A stretch of DNA of 64,000 nucleotides from Welwitschia mirabilis. Its lineage: Eukaryota; Gnetophyta; Gnetopsida; Welwitschiales. The notes below the pieces were generated by a model. That model did no database searches. It was not told where the DNA came from and was given only the letters and a program-made list of their open reading frames with translations. Positions 31,971 through 43,620 of this stretch are shown piece after piece (position 1 is the first letter of the stretch; each line of letters starts with the position of its first letter). The stretch spans positions 1,799,092 to 1,863,091 of the forward strand of contig JBOZIK010000001.1 of assembly GCA_051453625.1 (NCBI GenBank), read 5' to 3'. Position numbers and translations under genes: made by a program.

Positions 31971-33060
31971 GTAGATGAAGAAAAAGATAGTAGCTTAAGT
32001 TAAAAGTTAGATGAAGACAGAAGACTTTCCTTCATGGTAATAGTCCGTTCTATGAAGAACATGCCTTACTTAACTAAATGAGATGATATAGATCTTATTA
32101 AATAAGATCAAAAGGAGCTAGAAGATACTTGCCAAGGAATCTATTCAACATGTGAAAATTGGCAAAGTGAATCAATGAGTTAAATAAGATAGTGAAGGCT
32201 CTGAACAAGGAAAAACAAGAGTTAAAGACAAAGTACAAGATGGTTTATACAAAAAACACTGAGCTAACCCAAGAGCTTAAAAGCTTATCTCATTTTATAA
32301 ATAAATTTTCAAATAGATTAAGTAAATTGGAACAAATTCTTAGAATACGAAGGCTAGTCCATGAAAGGTATTGGCTTCATCTCTCAAAAACCATGCAATT
32401 AATTGAATAATGTAATATGATAGAATAACTCTATGTTAAAGATTACATGTTATTTTTATGAAAATATAGATAATGCAAAATTATTTTGTAATGTTAGAAA
32501 TATAATGCTCTTTTCAAACTCTATTAGTACTTTTCTATTTAAATTTGTCCCAAGGGGATATGTGCCATAATAGTCTAAATGAACTAAGTGTGTAAGGCTA
32601 ATAATTTAAAAAGTTTATTGATCCAACCAGCATTTAAAGTATCAAATGGAACTTATCAGTACATGGATAGTGGTTTTTCTCAGCACATGATAGGTTCCAA
32701 CATTTGGATGACTTTGATGGAGGAGAAGTAAAGTTTGACAACAACAAAAAAGCAAAAATTGAAGGCATTGAAAGCATCAGTAAAGGTAACATGCCTAAAA
32801 TTAATGAAGTTTTATATATGAATGGTCTTAAACATAATTTACTAAGTATTAGACAGATTTATAATAAATATCATAAAGTTATTTTTAATAGTCAAAAATA
32901 TAAAATTAAATGTGGTAAAATAAATGACGTTCTTCTTAAAGAAAATAGAATAGACAACATTTGTAGCATAGATCAATCTTTATCTACATGTTATTTTTAC
33001 CATATAAATTAAGAATTATTATGATACTAATAGTTAGGACATGTAAACTATGATTATCTC
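31971..33060 (+). pseudogene. Copia-1 gag end and aspartic protease remains
   Basis: A Lys/Glu-rich helical stretch (32192-32410) matches the end of SIRE-type gag. The protease active site is kept as Asp-Ser-Gly (32666-32674) in a YMDSGFSQHM context. It is followed, after a frameshift, by an open stretch 32704-33012 with the segment VLYMNGLKHNLLSI, typical of copia between protease and integrase. Confidence 0.75.
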
Positions 33061-33869
33061 AAAATCATCATTAAAAAGGAGATCATAAAAGAAATCTCCA
33101 AGATTAATATTGATATACATGAACTATGTTATACTGTTAAAAAGGAAAACAAATCAAGACTTCTCATAAAAGTAAAAACTTAGTCTCCACAACAATGCCA
33201 CTTAAACTCATTCACATGGATTTAGTTGATCTTGTCTAAACTAAAATTCTAGGAGGAAGACAATATTTCTTAACTATGGTAGATAAATTTTATAAATTTA
33301 CTTAGATTTCCTTCTTAGGAAACAAAGTTAAAACTTTAAAAGTTGTGTTGAAATATGTAACAAAATCCAAAATGAAAAAGAATACACTATTAAAAGAGTT
33401 ACAAGTGATCATGGAGGAGATTTCAAAAATCATCTTTTTGAGAAATATTATATGGACAATGGTATAGAACATCTGTTTTTAGCTTTAAAGGCTTGTAACA
33501 AAATGGAACTACAGAAAGAAAAAATTAAGTCCTTCAAGAGATGGTTAAAGCAATGCTAAATGATAAGGAAGTTCCTAAAACATTTTGGTTGAAGAAGTAA
33601 GTACCGCATGCTACATTATGAACAAACTCTATCTAAGACCAAGTATTAATAAAACCCCTATGAACTCTGGAAAGGAAGAAAACCAATGTTTGATATTTTA
33701 AGATCTTTGGAAGTAAATGCATTATCTTAAAAGATAGAGAACATTTGAGCAAATTGGAGTTCATAGCTAATGAAGCAATTGTTTTAGGATATTAAACTAG
33801 AAGTAGATCCTACCAAGTTTTTAAAAAATGAAGTGTGCTAGTGGAAGAATCCATAAAATTCAAATACAA
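33013..33869 (+). pseudogene. Copia-1 integrase remains
   Basis: Broken plus-strand frames give the pre-integrase LGH-NYDYL segment, an SDHGGDF-like stretch with a catalytic Asp near 33405, an NG-TERKN-like segment around 33500-33530 and the WKGRKP segment of the C-terminal domain near 33670. Stops and frameshifts occur throughout, and a gap (33870-34091) removes the end. Confidence 0.7.
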
Positions 33870-34091
33870 NNNNNNNNNNNNNNNNNNNNNNNNNNNNNNN
33901 NNNNNNNNNNNNNNNNNNNNNNNNNNNNNNNNNNNNNNNNNNNNNNNNNNNNNNNNNNNNNNNNNNNNNNNNNNNNNNNNNNNNNNNNNNNNNNNNNNNN
34001 NNNNNNNNNNNNNNNNNNNNNNNNNNNNNNNNNNNNNNNNNNNNNNNNNNNNNNNNNNNNNNNNNNNNNNNNNNNNNNNNNNNNNNNNNNN

Positions 34092-35580
34092 ATTATATTT
34101 TTCAAATTTAACCCTAAAAGTTTGAAGAGGCCAAATCTCTTAAAGGATGGATGATGTCTATGCAAGAAGTACTTCAACTATTTAAAAGAAATTATGTTTG
34201 GAAACTTGTAAAAAAACTAGAAGATTGAAATGTAATTGGAATAAAATGGATCTTTAAGAACAAGTGTGATAAACACAATAATATGATTAAGAACAAGGCA
34301 AGATTAGAGGCCCAGAGATACAACCAAATTGAAGGAATATATGTACAAGATACATTTACTCTAGTGGCTAGATTCAATAATATTAAAATGTTTCTCTTCT
34401 ATGCAGTTTTTAGAAATTGCAAAGTTTTTTAGATGGATGTGAAAGTGCCTTTTTAACTAAAATTCTCAATGAAGAAGTTTATGTAAAACAACCACAAGGT
34501 TTCATAGATTAACACAAACCAAACCATGTCTATATACCTAAAAAGGCTTTGTATGATTTAAAATCAGCTCTAAGGCTTGTTATGAAAAACTAGTAACATT
34601 TCTTAAAGAAATTCGTTACACCCATGAAGCTATGGATAAAAATATCTTTATCAAAAATCTTAAAAAGGACTTTATCATCATTCAAATATATTTTGACAAC
34701 ATAATTTTCGGAGCCTCAAAAGAAGATCTCTTAAAAGACTTCACTAGAATTATGACTACACAATTTGAAATGAGTATGCTAAGTGAAGTTCATATTTTTT
34801 TTGGTCTTCAAATTAAACCAAAAAAAATGGAATTTTTATCTCTTAATCTAAATACTCAAGGAACTTGATCAAGTGATTTGGACTAAAAAATGCAAAATCA
34901 ACTAACACAGTTATATCAACTTCATTTAAGATAAGTCTTAATGATCATGGGAAATCTATGGACCAAAAGCTTTATAAAGGTATGATAGAAAGTCTATTAT
35001 ATTTAATCACAAGTAGAACTAACATAATATTTAGTATTGCTATATGTGCAAGATATCAGACTTAACCAAAGAAAGCACACCTCCAAGTTGTCAAAAAGAT
35101 TATAAGATATATAAAAGACACAAGTTACTATGGGCTATAGTATCCTATAGAAACTTCCTTTGAGCTTGTAGATTTTAGTGATGCAAACTGAACTGGTTGT
35201 AAAGATGATCAAAAAAGTACTAGTGGAAATTGGTTTCTTCTAGGATCATGCTTGATAAAATGGACAAGTAAGAAGTAAAATTCTATCTTCCTTTTAATAG
35301 CAAAATTAGAACACTTAGCAACAAGAAGTTATTGTACCCATTTTCTATGGATGAAGGAAATTATTAAAGACTTTGGAGTTAATTTTAAATAGGTTCCAAT
35401 CTTTTGTGATGATATTAGTATAATAAATATCTAAAAAAACTCTATTTAATATTCTCAAACTAAACATATTAGACTAAGACATTATTTCCTTAGAGATCAA
35501 GTAGAAAAGGCAATATTTCTATAAACTTTATAAGCACTAATAAATAACTAGATGATATTTCCATAAAACCTTGAACTTTG
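34092..35580 (+). pseudogene. Copia-1 reverse transcriptase and RNase H remains
   Basis: Remains of the copia polymerase. There is a KWIFKNK segment near 34250 and an open stretch 34632-34868 with the catalytic box as Tyr-Phe-Asp-Asn (34689-34700; YVDD in active copies, so the second Asp is lost). Then follow the SLLYL-TSRT-I segment near 35000 and the RNase H part, with a KSTSGNWF stretch near 35215 and a KHIRLRHYF stretch near 35470. Many nonsense codons. Confidence 0.8.
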
Positions 35581-36035
35581 ATAACTTTTTAAGACTTCAT
35601 TATGAATTGGTAGTTGTTTCTTCATCCTCTATTTAAAAGTAGGATGGTTGACTAGATCTTTCATTCAGTTAACCAAATTTAAAGAAGTCAAGTCGACTGA
35701 ATTTTATCTGGTCACCTGCTCTTTTCTAAATCAGTCCTAAACCTAGTGTAGTTAAGTAGACTAAAGTCCTGATCAACTAGATCTAGAATTAGTTCAACCC
35801 AAATCTCAATGAGTTGATCATATCATAATTCAGTCGACTAGACATATAAGATTATAGTGTGGAAGAAAGGCAGTGGATCCAATGTTTTTCTCTCTCAAAT
35901 CCAACTTAATTGTCCCTCTTTTATAAAATCTTATAGAGTCCTAACTTTCTCACTCCCACCTGTCTATCTATCTCTCTTAGATATAGCTATTTTATTTTAA
36001 TTTTTTATCTTTAATAAATGCCACATGTTGTCAAA
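35581..36035 (+). other. Spacer between RNase H and the env-like frame of Copia-1
   Basis: Non-coding. Like the LTR, it holds several GTCGACT/GTTGACT words (35645-35860). Copia-2 has the matching spacer at about 52860-53250. Confidence 0.55.
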
Positions 36036-37048
36036 ATGGGAGAGAGTCCCTCTCGAAGAGCTTATCAGAAGGATCCAGCAAGAAGAAATATAGGATATTT
36101 TTACTCTAGAATGTTAGATGAAACCCTAAACAAATTCAGTGAAAAGTTTGATAAGAAGCCTGTCTATTAATAGAGGATAGTAGCATTAAGAAAACTCAAA
36201 GAGCTGAGGAATGTGATAAGACTTCTAAATGATTTATATCTTTCTTACTTTTTTTAGATTTTTAAGTTAGCCTATCATTTTCTTACCTATATGTTATACT
36301 ATAATGCTTCTTTTGATGTGAATTTCCCTACCCTTGCTACTGTTATTTTTGGAGAAAGAATTTAAGGTATTGTAGATTTGATAGTCTCCCTTATAAATCT
36401 CCTTAGAGGAAATTGGCCCTTGCATGAATCCATGAAGGATAAGATGGAGGTCACTAGGGAATTATGTGGAAAGCTCAGTTGGTGAAAAACCACTCTTTCC
36501 ACCTCTCATCTTATCCTAAAATTTTATTTAGTTTTTACTTACAACTTTTTACCTTTTGCTAGTTATTGTAATAATACCTCAAACTATTATGCCAATTTGT
36601 TGTACTTGGTAGGAACTCATCATTCCATTGATTCTTCTATAATTATTCTTAAAAATACGATCTCTAAATTAGAATATAATAAAATGAGGGCTCTTTCTTA
36701 CTCCATCTTGATCACTAATATCTGTTGCCATTTTAGGATCTAAATGCATCCCAATATTGAAATGTTAACTCCTATATTGTCCATTGGGTGTGCTACTCTA
36801 TCCCGCATGCACATTTTCTCTAGATCTAAGAAATATTTGAAGTCTTCTTCTCTAAAGTAGACCTCCCTTGAAGATATTTTATTATACCTTAAAAGGCTAG
36901 ATTCTCACACTTAGTACATTAAAGAGGTATTCATTGCAATAGGGTATGAGATTGAAGATACTTTAGGGAAGCCAGTAGCTATTCTCAAAAGGTGGCTAAA
37001 GAAGAAGAAGAAGAAGAATCTAAGGAGGAGGAAGAAGAATTAGATTAA
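36036..37048 (+). pseudogene. Copia-1 env-like (plant transposon protein) frame
   Basis: ATG at 36036 opens a frame that can be followed, with stops, to the acidic end at 37046-37048 (a run of Lys, then Glu). The middle has the layout of the plant transposon protein domain: a Phe/Tyr-Tyr-Asn segment, a central Leu-rich stretch, then a YLVGTHHSI segment and a SYSILITNICCHF segment. The Copia-2 frame (53251-54301) aligns along its whole length, so this is a real ancestral gene of the element. Its role is unknown: such frames are called env-like because of their position, and no transmembrane or fusion features are clear here. Confidence 0.65.
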
Positions 37049-37485
37049 TTGCATTGTTTCTCTATTGTCTTTTTATTGTTCTAGTCTTTATCTTGTTACT
37101 TTCCTGTTTCTATCCTTTGTTATTAATGCTAAAATGGGGAGAATTAAGGTTTACAAAATTAGTTACTATCAATTGCTATCTTATGTTAATTATTATTGTA
37201 AGTTATTTTCACATGAGTATTTTTCAAATGTAGTACTTAAAAGGATGGTTAATAAAAATGCATTCTATATCATTTGTCTTGTCTCTTAATGAATATTATA
37301 TTTTCCATAAACTATACTTTCATTTTTTTTTAATGTCTCTTTTTAGAAAGCCATTATGAATGCTTGATTTGTACAAACATGAGAAATAATATTTCATGTA
37401 TCTAAATGGGTAATTTTTTGAGGGAAGTTATCAAATTAATATTTCCAAATAAGTATAGTTTACCATTAATGTCAAACAAGGAGAT

Positions 37486-38685
37486 TATTAAGTTATAATT
37501 TTATCAAGTTAAGGTTAAACTATTATTATTTAGTATAGCAAAATATGTTGTATTTTTTGCAAAAAATATCAATCCTTACAAGTCAGAAGCTATCAACATT
37601 TTTTACTACCTACGCTTGAACCTGATAAGTTATAAGGAATCAACTAGATTCCTAAGGGTTTAATTAGATTTGTATCAAAAAGTGTTAAAACCAATTTATT
37701 AATAGGTTAATTGGATTCATAAGGGATTAACTAGACTTGTATAAAAATTTATCAAATCTATTCATTAAGGGATCGACTACATGTTTGAGGGGTCGACTAG
37801 ACCTAGGCTAAAAATGTTTCAACTATTTTTTCAAATGGGTTCAACTAGACTAAAATGTGATCAATTAGACTTGGACATATGTAGTTGACTAGAACCCTAA
37901 TGGGGTCAACTATACTTGGAAATACGAAGAACTGAGGTCGACTAGAAGAAGATGGAGCTAATCGACTTTAGTGACAACACTTAATGGGTTGACTGGATAT
38001 TTTAAGGGGTTAATTAGTTATGATGGAAAAAAAATTTATCAGTCTATTTCCTAGCCATTGCCTTTCTATTTTTATCCATTAGAATATTAGATTCACTTGC
38101 AAAATCCTAAAATCTATCTTCTATATAAATCATAGCCATCAAAATTATGAGAAATCCTTATGTGGTGGACCAAAATTAAAAAAACCATCTTTTTACTATC
38201 AATTCTTTGGTCAATTGGATTGTACTAAATGTACTTGAATTTGTTAAATCATTTTTAGATAGTGTGTTATTATCATTTCTGTACTTCAGATTTGGTAAAG
38301 ATTGTGCATCTTGGCATACTATTAACACCAACAATCATATCTTCAAAGGTTGAGACTAAGCCTTTAAAGGTCTAATTATAAAGTTTATAAGTTAACCTAA
38401 GAAACATGAAAAGTAAGCAATAAGGACATCAATTAACTTTGAGTAGAAGCTAATTACTGAGAGTGGAGTAGGAGATTTCTTGAAGTACTATAGATCATGT
38501 GTCTAATAATGTCTTGCAATATTCTCTAGTTTTAGTTATTTCTCTCTTTAGATTTTATACCTAGATATATCTTTTGATTATTGCATATGCACAAACATTT
38601 TTACTATATTTAATATTTTATTAAGAGAGTTTCTTCAATTTATTTTTAAATCCTACTCACCCCTTCTATGGTTATAAATCCAATA
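37486..38685 (+). repeat. 3' LTR of Copia-1, with polypurine tract just upstream
   Basis: Starts TATTAAGTTATAA (TG changed to TA) after the purine tract AAACAAGGAGAT ending at 37485, and ends CAATA (CA changed to TA). It is 1200 bp and resembles the 5' LTR throughout, but with many differences by eye, so the insertion is old. Confidence 0.85.
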
Positions 38686-38690
38686 AGATT

Positions 38691-39669
38691 TGCCTAGGCT
38701 AATTTATATTAATAACAACAACAATAGTAATTATTGTTTGGCTACCTCTTAAGTAACATAGTAGGCTATTATGCAGGAATAAAGGTTTTGAAAGATTTGA
38801 CTTCTAAAATTATGTTTTTTAAATCTTGATGTTGTTATTATTGGAATGTAAGATTTTATTAATTATTTTTTGGATTACCTTAAGAGGAGGAGGCTTGTTC
38901 TTATTGGAAATCTTTAAGGGGTTGGTTTCCATTTTAGGATCTTAGTTTTACATTCTTTTATGATTGTTAAAAGGGTTCGTATTATTAAAAATTAGTCTTT
39001 CAGATTCATTGTAGGTTCAATGCATATGAGTAGGATTTGATTTATATTTTTACAGAGGCTATAAGTTATAGAGGTTTATACAAAAGGTTTAATTAAAAAA
39101 TCAAGATGTTTTAGGTAGAAATGATGGCAATGCTAGTGAGAATAGATGGCAGCATCGATTTTATTTTAAAATATAGTTTTAGTTTTTATATAGAGGTTTA
39201 TAGGACACATGCATAATTATTACCATAATAGGATTATAAAGAAATAAAGCTGAAATAAAAAATGTAAAAAAAATCAAATTAAATTGTGGAAAAAAGGATT
39301 TTAATGTTTCACTCATAGTGAAAACATAGAATAGAAACTCAAAAATGTAAAGTTATTAAAATTTTTAAGTTTTTAATCCTAAGATAAATTGTAACAAAAC
39401 ATTAGACCTATACAAAACAAGTTAGAAAACAAACTTTAAAGCAAGCTATACCAATATGGATTTCATTAGAATGACTAGTACCAACCCTAGAAGAAAATTG
39501 AAGAAACACACAAAAGAAAAAGGAAAATGAACTAGTTTGAATATCATTAGAGAGAACTAGTACCCACCAATAGAAAAAGGAAAAATATGTATAAAAAATT
39601 ACAAAAAAATAAATTAGTACTCCTCTGAGTTACTACCATACCATTATCCCCCTCAACTATACTAAAATC
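38691..39669 (-). other. Leader of Athila A, with tRNA-Asp-like primer site next to the 5' LTR
   Basis: Continues the Athila sequence left of Copia-1 and aligns with 59355-60397 in copy B. Directly inside the LTR the minus strand reads TTTTAGTATAGTTGAGGGGGA, a degenerate form of the usual Athila site TGGCGCCGTTGCCGGGGA (tRNA-Asp). Copy B keeps it better (TAGCACCATTAAGGGAGA). No gene is seen. Confidence 0.65.
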
Positions 39670-41018
39670 TGTTTGGTGTTTTACAATGCCTAGATTTAAA
39701 ACTAAGTTTGCACTTAGTTATTATTCCTCCTTAGGGATAATATGGATAATGGTTTAGAATTTTTACTTAGTAAACTTAATGCAAGTTACAAAATTTAAGA
39801 AAAGAAAAGAAGAGAAAGAGGTAATTTTAGAGTTTAAGTTGAAACTTTAACTTGAGAGAGAAGGGAAACAAGCTGACTTGAAGGTATCACCAGCCTATTT
39901 TCAAGAAATTCTTCAGTCTAATATTATCTAATTCCTTCTTGTAATATATTTAAAACCATCAAGTGTTTTTGACCTAAATCATGGTCACATTATCTCATTT
40001 ATTATATGAGTAATGGTGAACTTAATTACCACTTGATCTTCAAAGCCTTAAATAATAAGAGAAAGTAAGAACCCTAAGTACTTAATATTTATGAAGTTAA
40101 AAGAATTAGATCAAGCATTTAAAATAGATTACTCAAATATAATAAAGCTTAATAATTAAATTTCTTCCTAAATATTTCAAATATAAAATAACTCATGATT
40201 CAAAATAAAAGGAAAATAACTTATATATTAAAAAAATAAAAGCACTTTATAACAATAGAAGAAAGATGCCAAAATAACTTAACAATTCTCAAAGACTAGC
40301 TCACTCCATTAAAGAGTTACTGAGAAAGCCATTGGAACTGACACTCCAAAGTTCTAGAATTCTCTAAAGCCAAAAGATGATACAATGAATGGTTTAAGAT
40401 CTTTTTATAGGGAGAGATGGAATGAGGGATATTACAAGTCCTTGACTTGTAGAATTAGGTGGATGGTTACATAACTATAACATCAAGTAGTACTGTTTGT
40501 CTTCTTTTCTAATTGATAGAATTTCTGATGATGCCAACACTTAAATCCTGGATGCTGCAACTACTATCAACTGCTATCAATGTCATGTATCTCCATTGTC
40601 ATCCTACTTAACACTATCAAATGTTACTTTGTGAGTCCTTGTCATCATTGCTACATGTCATCAAGAATAAAATTTATTTCTAATTTGGAATTTGACTAAG
40701 TCCATAACTACATTTAATTTAACTTTCTATGATAACTCAAAAATGTGAGATTTGATGTATTTAGCATAGAAGAACTAACATTATTAGTAATCTTAGATGA
40801 TAACACTAATGTTTTAACTCTACTAATCTTTATTTTAAGAAATGTCCTTTGATTTATCATAAGTATCATGAAAATGTCATGAGAACTCCATAAGTCCATA
40901 ATTAATGTAAAAATTAATAGAATACATAGTTTTATGATAACATCTATTACTTTAATATCTTCCATTAGGATTAATTAGTTATCTAACTTGATCATAATAT
41001 CAATTTTACATGTTAATA
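39670..41018 (-). repeat. 5' LTR of Athila A
   Basis: 1349 bp from TGTTTGGTG to GTTAATA, followed by the target duplication TTATG. It is colinear with the 5' LTR of Athila B (60398-61731) and shares with it changes not found in the 3' LTR of A, such as the terminal CA to TA. Confidence 0.85.
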
Positions 41019-41023
41019 TTATG

Positions 41024-42357
41024 CTTCCATTAAGAGATGCATAGGTCTTACAAATTAATCCATATATAAGGTTATCCAGTAGGTTCAAAATTTTACTTTA
41101 TTTATAAATAAGGAGGTTTTTAAATTCAATTAATTGTTATTAACCTAGGAAAATATGATATTGTATTAAGTATGAATTGGTTAATGCAGAGTAAGATAGT
41201 TAGCAATTATGAGAATTATTAAGTAAAGATGACAAACAATGGTCAAAGATTAATATTTCATAACTAGTTCAAAATAGTTATGATAATTTAATTAAAGGTA
41301 AGCATATAGAGAGGTAAATTAAGAAGGGCTCATTAGTTTATATGATTTATCTAAAATTAGATAGCTTAAAACAAAAAGAAACTTTAGTACAGAGCAAAGA
41401 AATAATTTAAAAATACCTTAGATGTATCTACAACAAAGTTAACTAGAATACCATCTCTTTGAAAAGTTAAGCTTTTTATTGATTTGATCCCATACACTTA
41501 ACCAATTTCTAAGGAATCATATAGAATGTTTCCTACATAATGGAAAGAATTCAAAATTTAACTTGAAGAAATTTTAAGTAAAGGTTATATTTCTCCTAAC
41601 ATAACATAATGGAAAGTATTATTTGTAAAGAAAAATAATGGAAAACTTAGATTATGCATTAACTGGAAATTGTTAAATAAAGTTATAAATAAGAATAAGT
41701 ACTTACTACTAAGAAGAGATGATTTTTTTAATCCATTCAAGAAAGATAAGGTATTTTCAAAAGTTCATTTAAAATATAGATACCATAAACTTTGAATTAA
41801 TGGAGAACATATTCATAAAATAGCTTTTAAAGCCTACTATGAATATTATAAGTTTATTATCATGCCTTTTTGTTTAACTAATGTCTTTATAGTATTCATG
41901 AGTCTTAGAAAACACATAATCCAAGAGAATATTTAATTTTTGCTATTGTGTTTATTGATGACATTCTTATTTATTCTAAATCTTATGAAGAACATGAAAA
42001 ATACTAGACAATAGTGTTGCAAATTATAACAAATCACTAATTATATGATAACATGAAAATTATTCCTTTTAGAAGGAATCCATCCAATTTTTAGATCATG
42101 TGCTATTTAAAAAGTCTTTTAATAAGTTCTTTAATAAAATAGAGACTTCGAATGGATAGAAAAAAGTTTGAAATATTTTAATTGTCTTAAAGAGTGTTTG
42201 ACTAATTCTCTAATGTTAGTAATGATAGATGATTTTAAGACTTTTTAGTTTACATTGATGCATCAGGAGAATTTTTTAGATCTATTCTTGATTAGGATAA
42301 AAAAGTAATAGCTTATAAGTTAACAAAACTTCATATGTATAAGAGAAAATACCCTAT
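41024..42357 (+). pseudogene. Ty3/gypsy element G1: protease end, reverse transcriptase and start of RNase H
   Basis: Plus-strand remains that continue 21400-22034 beyond Athila A. In order: a YDIVLSMNWL protease segment (about 41150), the PISKESYRM start of the polymerase (about 41500), a VLFVKKNNGKLRLCINWK segment with LNK following (about 41610-41670), KVFSKVHL (about 41750), the FIIMPFCLTN segment (about 41855), a decayed DD box before ILIYSKSYEEHEK (about 41960-42000) and the YPI point of RNase H, where an LTR interrupts it at 42358. The motif set is that of chromovirus-like gypsy elements. Several stops. Confidence 0.75.
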
Positions 42358-43604
42358 TATTATAATGACAAATTGTATATTTTTGATGGGGTATTTTAAG
42401 TATTTTTGTAGGACATTTAGATAGGTTTAAGTAGAAATAAATAATTATTGAGATTCAAGGAGATAATCATAGAAATGAATCATTACTAGTACCTTTAGAG
42501 GCATTTTGAATAAATTCTAATACTTAGTACTTTGAGAAGGAATTAATGATTTACAAAGCCAAATTTACTTAGATAAAGAGCTTAAGAGTATATCATCCCC
42601 TTCATCATCTAGCTAATAGATTAGATGATAGCATGCTAAAAGTTAATAATGATGTTGAATAGATTGATTTGGAAGCTGATGTTGGATTCTTTCTATGATA
42701 TCGTCCCCTTTTTCATCTGGACAACAGTTAAGATGACACCTATAGTGAACACACCAAACTTCCCCTAACTTTAGTAATGTATCAAATGTGCCATCTTCTG
42801 GTAATACTAGGGTTTTATCTAGTTATTACATTTTATGTTCTTAGGATGTTTGTTAAAATAAATATCTCCTTATTCCTTGATTCAACTTTTATTTTCTTGG
42901 GTTATTGAATATCTTGTGAGAAAAGATCAAAGGGTAGGAGGTTCATCCATTATTGTAAAAATAAGTTTTCCTTGGTATTAGATTGTTATCCTCCATTGAG
43001 GTGCTACTTCTTTATAATAGGATGTTGCTTCAACATTAATGAAAAGTTTATTTTAGTTTTATTATGTGCATCTACCCTATATTTTATGTTGGTTATGATT
43101 TAGTGATAGCTTCATAATTGATATAGATCATGAGGGAAATCTTTTTTAAGGTTGAAATCATTATTTTAGATTTTACATTGCATTGCATAGTATAATACTT
43201 GCATATTTTCTATATTCTATGTGACATACCTAATAACTTAGGTTGACTAGGATTAGTAATAGTTTTCCTAATTAGTTTAGATTATATAAGGCCAATCTTT
43301 ATGATAGGAAGATTTGGTAGTTAAATAGATATTTCATTTAGGATAGTTTTCATTTTCATTTCATTACATTAGTATGTTTATCTTACATTGTTTTCTTGTA
43401 TTGTTTCTTATTTTCATTCTTATAAACATAAAAATACAAAAATACTTTACTTAAAAAAGTTTCTATAACTTCAAATCTAGTTCATTTAATGAATATGAAA
43501 TTTGGCTTAACTCTCATCTATACTAGTATACATCTTATGAAAATATTTGTAATTGATAATATTTTCTTAAGGAGTTAATGATTACGTAAATATGCATTAT
43601 AACA
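42358..43604 (+). repeat. 5' LTR of a gypsy element inserted in G1 RNase H
   Basis: 1247 bp from TATTATAATGACA to ATTATAACA, colinear with the LTR at 62331-63567 and related to that at 5208-7102. A TATA-like stretch lies near 42855. It is followed by a primer site, so it is a 5' LTR of a plus-strand element, whose 3' end is not found before the next block. Confidence 0.7.
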
Positions 43605-43607
43605 TTT

Positions 43608-43620
43608 TGGCACCATTGCC
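43608..43620 (+). other. tRNA-Asp-type primer binding site
   Basis: TGGCACCATTGCC, three bases after the LTR end, differs at two positions from the tRNA-Asp primer site TGGCGCCGTTGCC common in Athila/Tat gypsy elements. Confidence 0.8.

Larger units (their letters stand above)
29642..38685 (+). mobile_element. Copia-1: SIRE/Maximus-type Ty1/copia retrotransposon, decayed, inside Athila A
   Basis: About 9.04 kb with 5' LTR 29642-30789, initiator-Met primer site, gag, protease, integrase, reverse transcriptase, RNase H, a further env-like frame (36036-37048), polypurine tract and 3' LTR 37486-38685. The order protease-integrase-reverse transcriptase marks it as copia. The extra 3' frame and the size place it in the SIRE/Maximus type. 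It lies opposite in strand to its Athila host. Three N-gaps (31185-31257, 31561-31660 and 33870-34091) interrupt it. Confidence 0.85.
22040..41018 (-). mobile_element. Athila-type Ty3/gypsy retrotransposon, copy A, interrupted by Copia-1
   Basis: Read on the minus strand, the order is 5' LTR (39670-41018), degenerate tRNA-Asp primer site, leader, gag, protease, reverse transcriptase, RNase H, integrase, about 1.2 kb of non-coding DNA, polypurine tract and 3' LTR (22040-23413). A perfect 5-bp target duplication TTATG flanks it (22035-22039 and 41019-41023). Without Copia-1 its length is close to 9.9 kb, normal for Athila. It sits in the protease of gypsy element G1. All reading frames are broken, so it cannot move on its own. 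Confidence 0.85.

Noticed and set aside
36036-37048. Env-like frame as a true viral envelope gene
   Set aside because: No signal peptide, fusion or transmembrane pattern is visible. The layout fits the plant transposon protein family, whose role is unknown.
37065-37289. 74-codon plus-strand hydrophobic frame after the env-like frame of Copia-1
   Set aside because: It lies in the 3' non-coding part of the element. Copia-2 has no matching open frame at the same place, and it looks like chance in T-rich DNA.
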